Origin: Alishewanella metallidurans
GTDB lineage: Bacteria > Pseudomonadota > Gammaproteobacteria > Enterobacterales > Alteromonadaceae
DNA: 64,000 nucleotides
Assembly (NCBI RefSeq): GCF_036983985.1
Contig: NZ_JALAHQ010000001.1
Location: 496,001 to 560,000 of the forward strand
Direction of reading: 5' to 3'
A program made the translations under genes and the position numbers. Below the pieces are notes generated by a model. The model searched no databases. It was not told where the DNA came from and worked only from the letters and a program-made list of their open reading frames with translations. This document shows, one piece after another, positions 17,779-26,038 of this stretch; positions within the stretch are counted from its first letter, which is position 1, and every line of letters begins with the position of its first letter.

Positions 17779-17887
17779 ACATCTCTCCATAGGCTAATGT
17801 CTGATCATGCTGTTAGTTAGATGAATTTACAAGGGCTGGCTGCGGCTATTGCTTATGGTAAACTACAGCGCATTAAATGAGGTAGTT

Positions 17888-18208
17888 ATGTCAGATGTAG
17901 TTGAGTCGTTACTAGCAGCGCTAGAGACCGAGCTTAAACAGTTACAATATTGGAGTGTGTTACCGCCATCGGCAAAGGCTATGGCCAGCAATCTGCCGTT
18001 TTGTTATGACACGATGACACTGCAGCAATGGTTGCAACATGTGTTTATTCCACGCATGCGTGCGCTACTAGAGTCAGAACATCCTCTACCGAATAAGATT
18101 GGTATATCGCCAATAGCAGAGCAAGCCTTTAACCCTGCAGATAAACGTGTGGTGCCATTACTGACTATTATTGCCAAGCTAGATCAAACTCTTTGTGGTG
18201 CAACATGA
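17888..18208 (+). CDS. yqcC: YqcC family protein (DUF446)
   Basis: A 106-residue cytoplasmic protein of unknown function. Family marks are LQYWSVLPPSAKAMASNLPF, the middle TLQQWLQHVFIPRM and LPNKIGISPIAEQAF. GAGGT lies just before the ATG at 17888. Its stop codon overlaps the truC start (ATGA), giving the same yqcC-truC-yqcA order as in E. coli. Confidence 0.92.
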   Translation: MSDVVESLLAALETELKQLQYWSVLPPSAKAMASNLPFCYDTMTLQQWLQHVFIPRMRALLESEHPLPNKIGISPIAEQAFNPADKRVVPLLTIIAKLDQTLCGAT

Positions 18209-19017
18209 GTTCAGCTGTACCTTTTGCATTAACCGAACCGCTTAAGATTATTTATCAAGATGAGCATATTGTCGCGGTAGATAAGCCTAGCGGTATGCTA
18301 GTGCATCGCTCATTTTTAGATAAGCATGAAACCGTGTTTGTAATGCAAACGTTGCGTAACCAAATTGGCCAGCATGTGTTTCCGGTGCATCGTTTAGATA
18401 GACCGACTTCCGGCGTGCTATTGTTTGCCTTATCTAGTGAGGTAGCGCGCTTCCTCGGCGAGCAGCAAGAGAAAAAATTATGGCGCAAGCATTACCTTGC
18501 TGTTGTAAGAGGTTTTTTGCCGCAAGGTGGCGAGCTAAATTATGCGCTCAAAGAACAATTAGATAAAATTGCTGACAAATTTAGTCGCGATGATAAGGCC
18601 GCGCAAGAGGCTATCACCCGTTATCAACCGCTAGCACAAGTTGAGTTACCTATTGCGGTAAGTAAATACCCAGCCGCGCGTTATTCGTTAGTCGCACTGC
18701 AGCCAATAACCGGACGTAAGCATCAATTGCGTCGTCATTTAGCCCATTTACGCTACCCCATTGTTGGCGATACTAGCCATGGCGATGGCAAGCATAATGC
18801 GTTGTTCAAAGACCATTTTAATTGTCGCCGCTTAATGCTAATTGCGAAACAGCTACGGTTACCGCACCCGGTTACGGGCGAGTTATTAATACTTAATGCC
18901 AGCCTCAATGAGCTAGAGCCTGTGTTTAGCCAGTTTGGCTGGCCAATAGATGATGATTATTACCAACAACAATTCACTACGTTTTTTTCGGAGGATAAAT
19001 GGCAAAAATCGCCCTAA
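18205..19017 (+). CDS. truC: tRNA pseudouridine(65) synthase TruC
   Basis: TruC makes pseudouridine at position 65 in the T-stem of certain tRNAs. The 270 residues carry the RluA-family core: IVAVDKPSGMLVHRS, the catalytic HRLDRPTSGVLLFAL with its Asp, and ITGRKHQLRRHLAHLRYPIVGD. The ATG at 18205 overlaps the yqcC stop codon, so translation is coupled; a GTG-like start at 18193 would add four residues. Its 3' end overlaps the yqcA start by 19 bases. Confidence 0.95.
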   Translation: MSSAVPFALTEPLKIIYQDEHIVAVDKPSGMLVHRSFLDKHETVFVMQTLRNQIGQHVFPVHRLDRPTSGVLLFALSSEVARFLGEQQEKKLWRKHYLAVVRGFLPQGGELNYALKEQLDKIADKFSRDDKAAQEAITRYQPLAQVELPIAVSKYPAARYSLVALQPITGRKHQLRRHLAHLRYPIVGDTSHGDGKHNALFKDHFNCRRLMLIAKQLRLPHPVTGELLILNASLNELEPVFSQFGWPIDDDYYQQQFTTFFSEDKWQKSP

Positions 19018-19445
19018 TGGTAGGTACTGTTTATGGTGCTGCCGAATATGTTGCTGAACAGGCACTGCCGTTATTAGCTAGTTTTGACCACGAGGTTAGT
19101 TTTTATAATGACGCCAAACTCGATAACGTATTAGCATTTGATGCCGATATTTGGCTGGTTATTACCTCAACTACGGGTGATGGCGATATTCCAGATAACC
19201 TGTTTCCATTCTATTTGGAGTTACAAAACCGCTTCCCATTATTAACCGGTAAGCGGTTTGCTGTGGTTGCACTGGGAGATAGCAGTTACGATACATTTTG
19301 TGGCGCCGGCGAGCAGTTTAGAAGCTTGCTGCTAGAGCTACAAGGCACCGAGTTAGCACCTATGCTGCGTATCGATGCGGGTGAAACCCTAGAGCCAGAA
19401 ACGCTAGCTTTACCGTGGTTAGAGCAATGTTTTTCGGCTGTTTAG
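18999..19445 (+). CDS. yqcA: Short-chain flavodoxin YqcA
   Basis: A 148-residue flavodoxin related to YqcA and MioC. The FMN phosphate loop is at the N terminus (GTVYGAAEYVAE), with TSTTGDGDIPDNLF and ALGDSSYDTFCGAG as further FMN contacts. It probably shuttles electrons in the cytoplasm; its partner is unknown. A strong CGGAGGATAA ribosome site lies inside truC. Its last 4 bases overlap the end of convergent cysZ. Confidence 0.92.
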   Translation: MAKIALMVGTVYGAAEYVAEQALPLLASFDHEVSFYNDAKLDNVLAFDADIWLVITSTTGDGDIPDNLFPFYLELQNRFPLLTGKRFAVVALGDSSYDTFCGAGEQFRSLLLELQGTELAPMLRIDAGETLEPETLALPWLEQCFSAV

Positions 19446-20203
19446 CAATATTTATCTAGTTTGTTGTAGGCTTTGGCTCCTGGCGCTTTAAGTGCTGGAT
19501 CATTTTGTGCAGCCAGCTTGTCTACCCACATTGCTGTAGCGCCGCAAACGGCTATTGGCATAACAAATAGGTTAAACAAAGGGACCATGCAGGCAATATT
19601 AACGGTAATGCCAAAGGCAAAGCTGGTGCTTGGTTGGCTGCGCAGTTGTTGTCGCATAGTACTAAAACTAATTTTATGGTTGTCGTAAGGGTAATCAACA
19701 TACTGAATTGCCAGCAACCAGCTGGTAAATAAAAACCATAAAATTGGACCAATAACCGGTAAAAATAAAAATAGAACAAATAGTACAATAGCCCGTGGTG
19801 CGGCATAAATAAATTTTTGCCACTCGCGGCCCAACAAACGCGGCACATCTTTTAAAAAGCCCGCTATGCCAATGTCGGGTACGGTTTTACCGCTTAAATG
19901 CGCTGCTACTTTTTCACTTAACAAACCATTAAAGGGCGCGGCAATAAAGTTAGCAAGCATAGTAAAGCTATAAGCTAAGCCCAGTACTAAGGTCATTACA
20001 CCAAGTGGGATCAACAGATATTCAAGCCAGTGTAGCCAGCTTGGCAAATATTGCTGTATAGCGCTAATCAGCAGGTTGACTTGCTGCAGTAAAAAATAAA
20101 AGGCAAATGAAAACAACACTAAATTTATGCTTAGCGGTACTAATACAAAACGTTTTAAACCTTTGGTGTGGATCAAACTTAAGCCACGAAAAAAATAGTA
20201 CAT
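19442..20203 (-). CDS. cysZ: Sulfate transporter CysZ (EI24 family)
   Basis: CysZ is an inner-membrane protein that brings sulfate in for cysteine synthesis. The 253 residues match E. coli CysZ: start YYFFRGLSLIHTKGLKRFV, several long hydrophobic segments (about 28-48, 65-95, 140-165, 200-225), and GLLSEKVAAHLSG and LREWQKF-like stretches. There are no other sulfate genes nearby. Confidence 0.93.
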   Translation of the reverse strand: MYYFFRGLSLIHTKGLKRFVLVPLSINLVLFSFAFYFLLQQVNLLISAIQQYLPSWLHWLEYLLIPLGVMTLVLGLAYSFTMLANFIAAPFNGLLSEKVAAHLSGKTVPDIGIAGFLKDVPRLLGREWQKFIYAAPRAIVLFVLFLFLPVIGPILWFLFTSWLLAIQYVDYPYDNHKISFSTMRQQLRSQPSTSFAFGITVNIACMVPLFNLFVMPIAVCGATAMWVDKLAAQNDPALKAPGAKAYNKLDKYC

Positions 20204-20344
20204 TACAACCTCAATCTGTAATAGCTTGCCAGCTTAGTTGGTAGTATAAGGCACGACCGTGCGAGATAGGTCGCTGAAAAGCGGAATTTTTGGTAACAGA
20301 ATATAACGCATGTAATGGTAGCTAGCTTTTTAGTAGCAGTTTTA

Positions 20345-20353
20345 TGCTAGAAT
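20345..20353 (+). promoter_or_regulatory. Possible extended -10 promoter for the small membrane protein gene
   Basis: TGCTAGAAT fits an extended -10 element (TGn plus TAGAAT). No good -35 box is seen at 16-18 bases upstream. It lies 67 bases ahead of the ATG at 20420. Confidence 0.35.
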
Positions 20354-20419
20354 ATAGGCACTTTTTGCCGCAGCGCGGTGTGTTTTAATATTTACAACAA
20401 CTTCAGATAGGGGTGGGAT

Positions 20420-20614
20420 ATGATGATGTTAGGCTCTGCGCTGATATTTGCTATAACGATATTGTGTTTGTTGGCAGGGTTAACCTTTCTGTTTTCAGCA
20501 TTCTTTGTGCCGGCAACTGTTGGCGCAGAAAAACAATTTGAACAACGTTTAGAATACGGCATGTTTGCTGCGGCAGGCTTAATAGGCTACGCGGTAATGT
20601 TGTTTATGGGCTAA
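20420..20614 (+). CDS. Small two-helix membrane protein, function unknown
   Basis: A 64-residue protein with two hydrophobic helices (about 4-29 and 47-63) joined by a charged loop (GAEKQFEQRLEYG). A good GGGGTGG ribosome site, a candidate promoter and a following terminator argue that it is real. I do not recognise a family. It is monocistronic and converges with panC. Confidence 0.65.
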   Translation: MMMLGSALIFAITILCLLAGLTFLFSAFFVPATVGAEKQFEQRLEYGMFAAAGLIGYAVMLFMG

Positions 20615-20630
20615 GTAGCGTGCATTAAAT

Positions 20631-20662
20631 ATAGAAATGGCAGCGTAGGCTGCCATTTCTAT
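20631..20662. terminator. Bidirectional terminator between the small membrane protein gene and panC
   Basis: A perfect 14-base-pair stem (20631-20644 with 20649-20662) has a GTAG loop. The outer pairs are A/T, so each strand reads T-rich at its exit, which suits both the upstream plus-strand gene and the convergent panB-panC operon. Confidence 0.7.
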
Positions 20663-20670
20663 CAGTACAC

Positions 20671-21522
20671 TTATACTTCTTCTATTACTATATTGTCTAT
20701 GATTCGCGTATTACCAAGCCAAGCGGCCGCTAAAACTACTTTTTTCTGCTCTTTGTTGGTGGCTAACGCTAAGTCGCTTTGCGCAGAAATATCGATATAG
20801 TCTGGTGTAAAACCGGCATCAATTAACTGCTGCTTCGCTTGCTGTTCTAATTGGCGGTAGTTATGGTTACCGGCTAAAATTTGTGTGCGTAACTGCTTTA
20901 GTATTTTAAATAGAGCTGGTGCCTGAGCCCGTTGTTCTGCAGTTAAATACCCGTTACGTGAGCTTAGTGCGAGATCATCTTCGGCACGTTCAGTTTGCAC
21001 GCCAACGATATCAATCGGCATCGACAAATCTATAACCATCTGACGAATAATGGCGAGTTGCTGATAGTCTTTTAAACCAAAGCAGGCAACATCTGGCTGC
21101 ACAATATTAAACAACTTACACACAATGGTAGATACACCGCGAAAATGCCCAGCACGGCTGGCGCCACAGTGTAAGTCGCCCAGTATTGGCACTTCAACAT
21201 AGGTTTGTACATCTAGGCCACGTGGATACATCATTTCGGGCGTGGGTGTAAATACGACGTCGGCGCCATAGTCGCTTAACCCTTGGCAATCGGCTTCTAA
21301 GGTACGAGGGTAGCTATGTAAATCTTCGTTTTTACCAAATTGCATTGGGTTAACAAAGATGCTGACTATAACTCTATCAGCTTTAGTTTTCGCAACCTCA
21401 ACCAAGCGCAAATGTCCTTGATGCAGGTTGCCCATGGTAGGCACAAAAGCAATGGTTTCACCATTTCTACGCCAGATACTAATTTGTGCACGTAGTGCGT
21501 CAATCGAGTTAAGTATATTCAT
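20671..21522 (-). CDS. panC: Pantothenate synthetase (pantoate-beta-alanine ligase)
   Basis: PanC joins pantoate and beta-alanine with ATP. The 283 residues show FVPTMGNLHQGHLRLV (the HxGH ATP motif), VSIFVNPMQFGKNEDL, FRGVSTIVCKLFNIVQPD, FGLKDYQQL and the KMSKS-like LALSSRNGYL. It begins 5 bases after panB ends, so the two form an operon. No panD is present in the window. Confidence 0.97.
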   Translation of the reverse strand: MNILNSIDALRAQISIWRRNGETIAFVPTMGNLHQGHLRLVEVAKTKADRVIVSIFVNPMQFGKNEDLHSYPRTLEADCQGLSDYGADVVFTPTPEMMYPRGLDVQTYVEVPILGDLHCGASRAGHFRGVSTIVCKLFNIVQPDVACFGLKDYQQLAIIRQMVIDLSMPIDIVGVQTERAEDDLALSSRNGYLTAEQRAQAPALFKILKQLRTQILAGNHNYRQLEQQAKQQLIDAGFTPDYIDISAQSDLALATNKEQKKVVLAAAWLGNTRIIDNIVIEEV

Positions 21523-21527
21523 CGGCT

Positions 21528-22319
21528 TTAAAAACTATGTTCGTTACCAGGGAAAGTTTGGTTTTTTACTTCGCTAACGTAAGCACTGATTGCACTTCTT
21601 ATCTCACCAGTTTGCGCAAGATAGTTCTTAGAAAACTTAGGGATATAGCCGCTGCTGATGCCTAACAAGTCGTGCATAACTAATACTTGGCCGTCGGTGA
21701 CGTTACCGGCACCAATACCAATAACCGGTATAGTTAATGCGTCGGTAATTTGCTTGGCCAACGCTGTTGGAATGCATTCTAGCACTAGTAGCTGTGCCCC
21801 CGCGTCCTGCAAGGCTTTAGCCTGAGCTATCATGGCGGCGGCTGCAGCATCGGTTTTACCTTGTACTTTATAGCCACCAAAAATATTTACTGACTGTGGC
21901 GTTAAGCCTAAATGGCCACATACCGGCACACCACGTTCGGTTAGCGCTTTTACCGTAGCTAATAAAAACTCACCACCTTCAAGCTTTACCATGTTGGCAC
22001 CCGCTTGCATTAGCGGTACTACGCTTTGCATAGTTTGCTCTACCGAGGTGTAGCTCATAAACGGCATATCGGCAATAACAAAGGCGTCGGGAGCACCTGC
22101 GCGTACAGCGCGGGTATGGTAGGCAATATCGTTAGTAGTGACGGCTAGGGTGTCATTTTTTCCGTGCAGTACCATGCCTAATGAATCACCTATTAGCAGT
22201 GTTTCTACACCTTGTTCGGCAAATAGCTTAGCAAAGCTGGCATCGTAGGCTGTAAGCATGGTGATTTTTTCACCTTGCAGTTTCATTTTTTGTAATACGG
22301 CAGTGGTGATTTTAGCCAT
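21528..22319 (-). CDS. panB: Ketopantoate hydroxymethyltransferase
   Basis: PanB adds a hydroxymethyl group from methylene-tetrahydrofolate to ketoisovalerate, the first pantothenate step. The 263 residues show MLTAYDASFAKLFAEQGVE, LLIGDSLGMVLHG with the metal-site Asp, FVIADMPFMSY, MVKLEGGE and VIGIGAGNVTDGQVLVMHDLLG. It sits between folK and panC. A 7-base-pair stem (ATCGCAC/GTGCGAT, 22355-22371) lies between folK and panB. Confidence 0.97.
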   Translation of the reverse strand: MAKITTAVLQKMKLQGEKITMLTAYDASFAKLFAEQGVETLLIGDSLGMVLHGKNDTLAVTTNDIAYHTRAVRAGAPDAFVIADMPFMSYTSVEQTMQSVVPLMQAGANMVKLEGGEFLLATVKALTERGVPVCGHLGLTPQSVNIFGGYKVQGKTDAAAAAMIAQAKALQDAGAQLLVLECIPTALAKQITDALTIPVIGIGAGNVTDGQVLVMHDLLGISSGYIPKFSKNYLAQTGEIRSAISAYVSEVKNQTFPGNEHSF

Positions 22320-22370
22320 AATATCTCATCCGACCAATTCGCAGGAGGCGCAAGATCGCACAAAGTGCGA

Positions 22371-22865
22371 TTAGCTGCAACTGCTATCAAGTTTTTGCAG
22401 GCCATTACGCGGCAGCTGCCCAAGTATAGACGTTAGCGTTGTGCCATCGGGCAACACCAGCTGCGGTGCAATGTCATGCAGTGGATACAACACAAACTCG
22501 CGGCTACGCATACCATAGTGCGGCACAGTTAAACGTGCCGTGTTAATGATGTGGTCGCCATACAGCAAAATATCTAAATCTAGCGTGCGTGGCCCCCAAC
22601 GCTCGGCTTTACGCTTACGGCCTTGCAGTTGCTCTATTTGTTGCAGTGCATCAAGTAACTGCTCGGCTTCTAGCTTAGTATCTAAAGCGACAACAGCATT
22701 AACGTAGTCGGGCTGATCTTGTGGCCCCATAGGTTTAGAGCCATAAAAATCAGACACAGCGATTAGGCTGCAAAGTGGTAAATTACGCAATGCTTCTACC
22801 GCTAGTTGCAGTTGCGCTATAGGTTGCTCTAAATTAGCCCCTAAACCAAGATAACAGCGTTGCAT
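22371..22865 (-). CDS. folK: 7,8-dihydro-6-hydroxymethylpterin pyrophosphokinase
   Basis: FolK moves pyrophosphate from ATP to hydroxymethyl-dihydropterin in folate synthesis. The 164 residues show YLGLGANLEQP at the start, FYGSKPMGPQDQPDYVNAVV, and the signature RWGPRTLDLDILLYG with paired Asp. The start is two bases past the pcnB stop, so the two are coupled, as in E. coli. Confidence 0.96.
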   Translation of the reverse strand: MQRCYLGLGANLEQPIAQLQLAVEALRNLPLCSLIAVSDFYGSKPMGPQDQPDYVNAVVALDTKLEAEQLLDALQQIEQLQGRKRKAERWGPRTLDLDILLYGDHIINTARLTVPHYGMRSREFVLYPLHDIAPQLVLPDGTTLTSILGQLPRNGLQKLDSSCS

Positions 22866-22867
22866 GT

Positions 22868-24340
22868 TTACGACTCTGACGATTTGCGTTTATAGCTGCG
22901 TCTGCGGCGTGGACCTTTATCGATGCCTTCTTTACCTAAGTGATTTATTAGTTGTAAGCGGCCTGCTTCGTCAGCAAATTGGAAACGTTCCCACCACAGT
23001 GCTAATTCTGGCAAGCCGCTGTCTTGGGCTTCAGCTTTGGCACGCAGCTGTAAAAAGTCATATGCGCCACGAAATTTGGGTTGTTCAAGCAGTTTAAATG
23101 CGCGACGGCCAGCCCGTTTTGTTAAACGACTTTGCAATGCCCAGATATCTCGCATCGCCAGTGTAAAGCGTTTCGGAATAGCGATAGTGCGCTGGATATC
23201 GTCTAAAACTTCAGTCATAGCAATATTCATGGCATCAATTTCACTTAAACCATCAATAACTAGGGCCTGACTGCGTAGTTCTACTGGATACCATAGTAAT
23301 GCGGCAAAAATAAACGCCGGCGTCACTGGTTTGTCCGCATCAACGCGTTCATCGGTATTTTGTAGTGCTTTTGTCGCCAATTGAAAAGCTTTACCGGCCG
23401 GATCTTGATTGATCAGCTTATCTAGCTGCGGCAGCAGTTGCTTTAATACCTTGGTGTCGCGCATTAGCATAAAGTTATCAAAGGCTTTACCAACTAGCAG
23501 TAATTTTACTAGTTCGTCAAATAAACGTGCTGGCGGTATGTTTTTCAGCATTACGGCAAGTTGCGCTATAGGTTCTGCTGTAGCTGGAGCAATTTGCATA
23601 TTTAATTTAGTGGCAAAGCGAATGGCACGTAAAATACGTACTGGATCTTCACGGTAGCGGGTTTCTGGATCGCCAATCAGCTCAATTTTACGTTCTGCTA
23701 TAGCCTGCATGCCGTTGGCAAAATCGTATACCGAAAAATCGCTTACTGAGTAATATAAGGCATTAATAGTAAAATCACGCCGTTCGGCATCTTCTTCAAT
23801 AGTGCCATATACGTTGTCACGTAAAATTTGGCCATGATCGCTTAAACTTGCAGTTTTCTGCTTAGGAGCAACATCAGTTTCATCGTCGGCGCCACTATGG
23901 TGACCACGAAAGGTGGCTACTTCAATGATCTCGCGGCCAAAAACCACATGTGCTAAGCGAAAGCGGCGGCCAATTAAACGGCAATTACGAAATACTTGCT
24001 TTACTTGCTCGGGGTTGGCGCTAGTAACCACATCGAAATCTTTTGGTTTAATACCTAACAGTAGGTCGCGAATACAGCCGCCAACTAAGTAAGCATCAAA
24101 ACCTGCATCTTTAAGCCGGTAGAGTACTTTAAGCGCATTAGGGCTGATATCTTTGCGTGATATAGCGTGCTGATCACGTGTTATGCGTTGCACCGCTGGC
24201 AGTAAGCTGGCAGCAGCAGGGGCACGAGGCGCACGCACCGGAGTTGGTGTGGTATTTGCTCGGCTAATTTCTTGGGCTTTATTAGCCTTGGACTTACCGC
24301 TGATGGTTCTGCGGCAAAAATCTAACACTCGCGAAATAAT
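22868..24340 (-). CDS. pcnB: Poly(A) polymerase I, probable ATT start
   Basis: PcnB adds 3' poly(A) tails that mark RNA for decay. The 490 residues show the nucleotidyltransferase core GGCIRDLLLGIKPKDFD with the catalytic Asp pair, and NCRLIGRRFRLAHV, then RGHHSG and RRDFTINALYY. The C terminus is basic (RRRRSYKRK). The family start (E. coli MFTRVANFCRK) aligns with IISRVLDFCRR, which begins at an ATT codon (24340) placed 7 bases after AGGAG. E. coli pcnB is known to start at AUU. The only in-frame ATG (24376) lies ahead of that ribosome site. The gene is followed by folK-panB-panC and preceded by gluQ. Confidence 0.93.
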   Translation of the reverse strand: MISRVLDFCRRTISGKSKANKAQEISRANTTPTPVRAPRAPAAASLLPAVQRITRDQHAISRKDISPNALKVLYRLKDAGFDAYLVGGCIRDLLLGIKPKDFDVVTSANPEQVKQVFRNCRLIGRRFRLAHVVFGREIIEVATFRGHHSGADDETDVAPKQKTASLSDHGQILRDNVYGTIEEDAERRDFTINALYYSVSDFSVYDFANGMQAIAERKIELIGDPETRYREDPVRILRAIRFATKLNMQIAPATAEPIAQLAVMLKNIPPARLFDELVKLLLVGKAFDNFMLMRDTKVLKQLLPQLDKLINQDPAGKAFQLATKALQNTDERVDADKPVTPAFIFAALLWYPVELRSQALVIDGLSEIDAMNIAMTEVLDDIQRTIAIPKRFTLAMRDIWALQSRLTKRAGRRAFKLLEQPKFRGAYDFLQLRAKAEAQDSGLPELALWWERFQFADEAGRLQLINHLGKEGIDKGPRRRRSYKRKSSES

Positions 24341-24352
24341 GGTAATTCTCCT
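24338..24352 (-). promoter_or_regulatory. pcnB ribosome binding site and ATT start codon
   Basis: On the minus strand AGGAG (24352-24348) is followed by seven bases and then ATT (24340-24338). The spacing is ideal and no ATG, GTG or TTG occurs at that point. A weak AUU start would keep PcnB low and make it sensitive to initiation factor IF3, as in E. coli. Confidence 0.6.
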
Positions 24353-24436
24353 GAGCAATACCGTTTTATACGGCATTTTTAAAAACGGGCTAATAATACC
24401 GCAGCTAGGCAGAAAAAAGAATTAATCGGCCGACGC

Positions 24437-25330
24437 TTAACGAAATTCTGTCATATTTATTTCCAATTGTGCAGGTATTTGCTCCAACTGCCAATTTTTA
24501 CTCGCCCAGAGCAGCTGTTCTGTTACCGGTGCTTGGTGTAACTCTTGGGGCGGCGTATGCCCTAAGAAGCTTAAAACCTGAGTTAAAACGCTATTTGCCG
24601 ACCATTGGCTAATTGCCGTGGCGTAGTTTTGCTTGCTGAGTTTAAAGCCTGGCGCTAACACCGCCAGTGGTAGGTGGCCATAGCTGGGTGGCTTTGCTTT
24701 TAGTAATTGGCATAAAGCGTGTTGACGCGGCGTCATCGGTAATAAGTCCGCACCACGAATAACTTCAGTAATACCTTGAGCAATATCATCAATAACTACA
24801 ACCAACTGGTATGAAAATAAACCATCGCGACGTTTAACTATGTAGTCTTCGTTGGCAAGTTTGGTACTTATATGCTGCTCGCCAAAAATACGATCAGTAA
24901 AATAGGGTTGTACGTTGTTGCTGCAAAGACGCCAAGCGAGTTTACCGGAATGTAATTGGCGTGGGGCACAATAGTTATTATAAATACCGCCCAGCTCACT
25001 TATATGCTTACGGCTACACTGGCAACCATAAACCAGCTGTTGTTGTTGTAATTGTTGAAAAATATCTTGGTAGCGGTCAAGCCGTTGGCTTTGATAAACC
25101 ACCGTGCTATCCCAGTTTAGGCCATATTGCTCTAGAGTACGCAGAATATCGCTGTCCATACCAGCAACCATGCGTGGAGTATCAATATCTTCCATGCGCA
25201 CTAGCCATTGGCCATGCTGGCTTTTCGCCTGCAAGTAACTACCAACTGCAGCAATAAGGGAGCCAAAATGAAGAGGGCCGGAAGGCGAGGGCGCAAACCG
25301 GCCTATATAAGTAGGCATAACACCGGGCAT
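24437..25330 (-). CDS. gluQ: Glutamyl-Q tRNA(Asp) synthetase
   Basis: GluQ-RS attaches glutamate to queuosine in the anticodon of tRNA-Asp. It is a GluRS catalytic domain without an anticodon-binding domain. The 297 residues show IGRFAPSPSGPLHFGSLIAA (HFGS in place of HIGH), the zinc ligands in YGCQCSRKHISELGG and NNYC, and the KLSKQN (KMSKS-type) loop. It begins one base after the dksA stop, the usual dksA-gluQ operon. An internal ATG at 25318 is an alternative start. Confidence 0.95.
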   Translation of the reverse strand: MPGVMPTYIGRFAPSPSGPLHFGSLIAAVGSYLQAKSQHGQWLVRMEDIDTPRMVAGMDSDILRTLEQYGLNWDSTVVYQSQRLDRYQDIFQQLQQQQLVYGCQCSRKHISELGGIYNNYCAPRQLHSGKLAWRLCSNNVQPYFTDRIFGEQHISTKLANEDYIVKRRDGLFSYQLVVVIDDIAQGITEVIRGADLLPMTPRQHALCQLLKAKPPSYGHLPLAVLAPGFKLSKQNYATAISQWSANSVLTQVLSFLGHTPPQELHQAPVTEQLLWASKNWQLEQIPAQLEINMTEFR

Positions 25331-25331
25331 C

Positions 25332-25781
25332 TTAGCCGCCCAGTTGTTTTTCCTTAATTTCAGCTAAGGTTTTGCAATCGATACACATATCGGCAGTAGG
25401 GCGAGCCTCTAACCGTTTAATACCAATTTCAATACCGCAGGTGTCACAGAATCCGAAATCATCATCTTCGATTTGCTGTAACGTTTTTTCAATTTTCTTC
25501 AGTAGCTTACGCTCACGATCACGGGCGCGCAGTTCCAAGCTAAACTCTTCTTCTTGGGCGGCGCGGTCTACTGGATCCGGAAAGTTAGCCGCTTCGTCAG
25601 CCATATGATTTTTGGTACGATCTACTTCTTCGCGTAACTGTTGACGCCAAGCGTCCAGAATACGACGGAAATGTTCCAATTGCTTCGGGTTCATGTACTC
25701 TTCCCCGACAGCTTCTTGATAAGGTACTACGCCTGCAAGGGCTAGTAAGCCAAGAGTTTTGTTAGTATTGCCCTCTGGCAT
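25332..25781 (-). CDS. dksA: RNA polymerase-binding transcription factor DksA
   Basis: DksA enters the RNA polymerase secondary channel and works with ppGpp to set rRNA, tRNA and biosynthetic promoters. The 149 residues have the coiled coil with the tip Asp69 and Asp72 in FPDPVDRAAQEEEFSLELR and a zinc finger with Cys112, Cys115, Cys133 and Cys136. The ATG at 25781 is chosen because AGGAG is 8 bases upstream; the ATG at 25787 abuts AGGAG. It is divergent from pepB across 257 bases. Confidence 0.98.
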   Translation of the reverse strand: MPEGNTNKTLGLLALAGVVPYQEAVGEEYMNPKQLEHFRRILDAWRQQLREEVDRTKNHMADEAANFPDPVDRAAQEEEFSLELRARDRERKLLKKIEKTLQQIEDDDFGFCDTCGIEIGIKRLEARPTADMCIDCKTLAEIKEKQLGG

Positions 25782-26038
25782 AATCATCTCCTGTAAAATG
25801 CCAAGCCAACATAATGGCGGCTATGGATAGCAGAATATTGCACGCATCGCAATCTGATTTAAAAGACGCGGCAGTATACAGATAGCCTATAGCAACGTCA
25901 TCTTTTTTCGAACGGCACGGTATAGCATTGTACTTAACTTGTTGCAACTGCAAAATGACGTGTCGGTGTTTTACCAGCAAAGCCTTGTGATACACTCTAG
26001 ACCATAAATAAGCGATATTTAGTCAACAAGGACAACTT

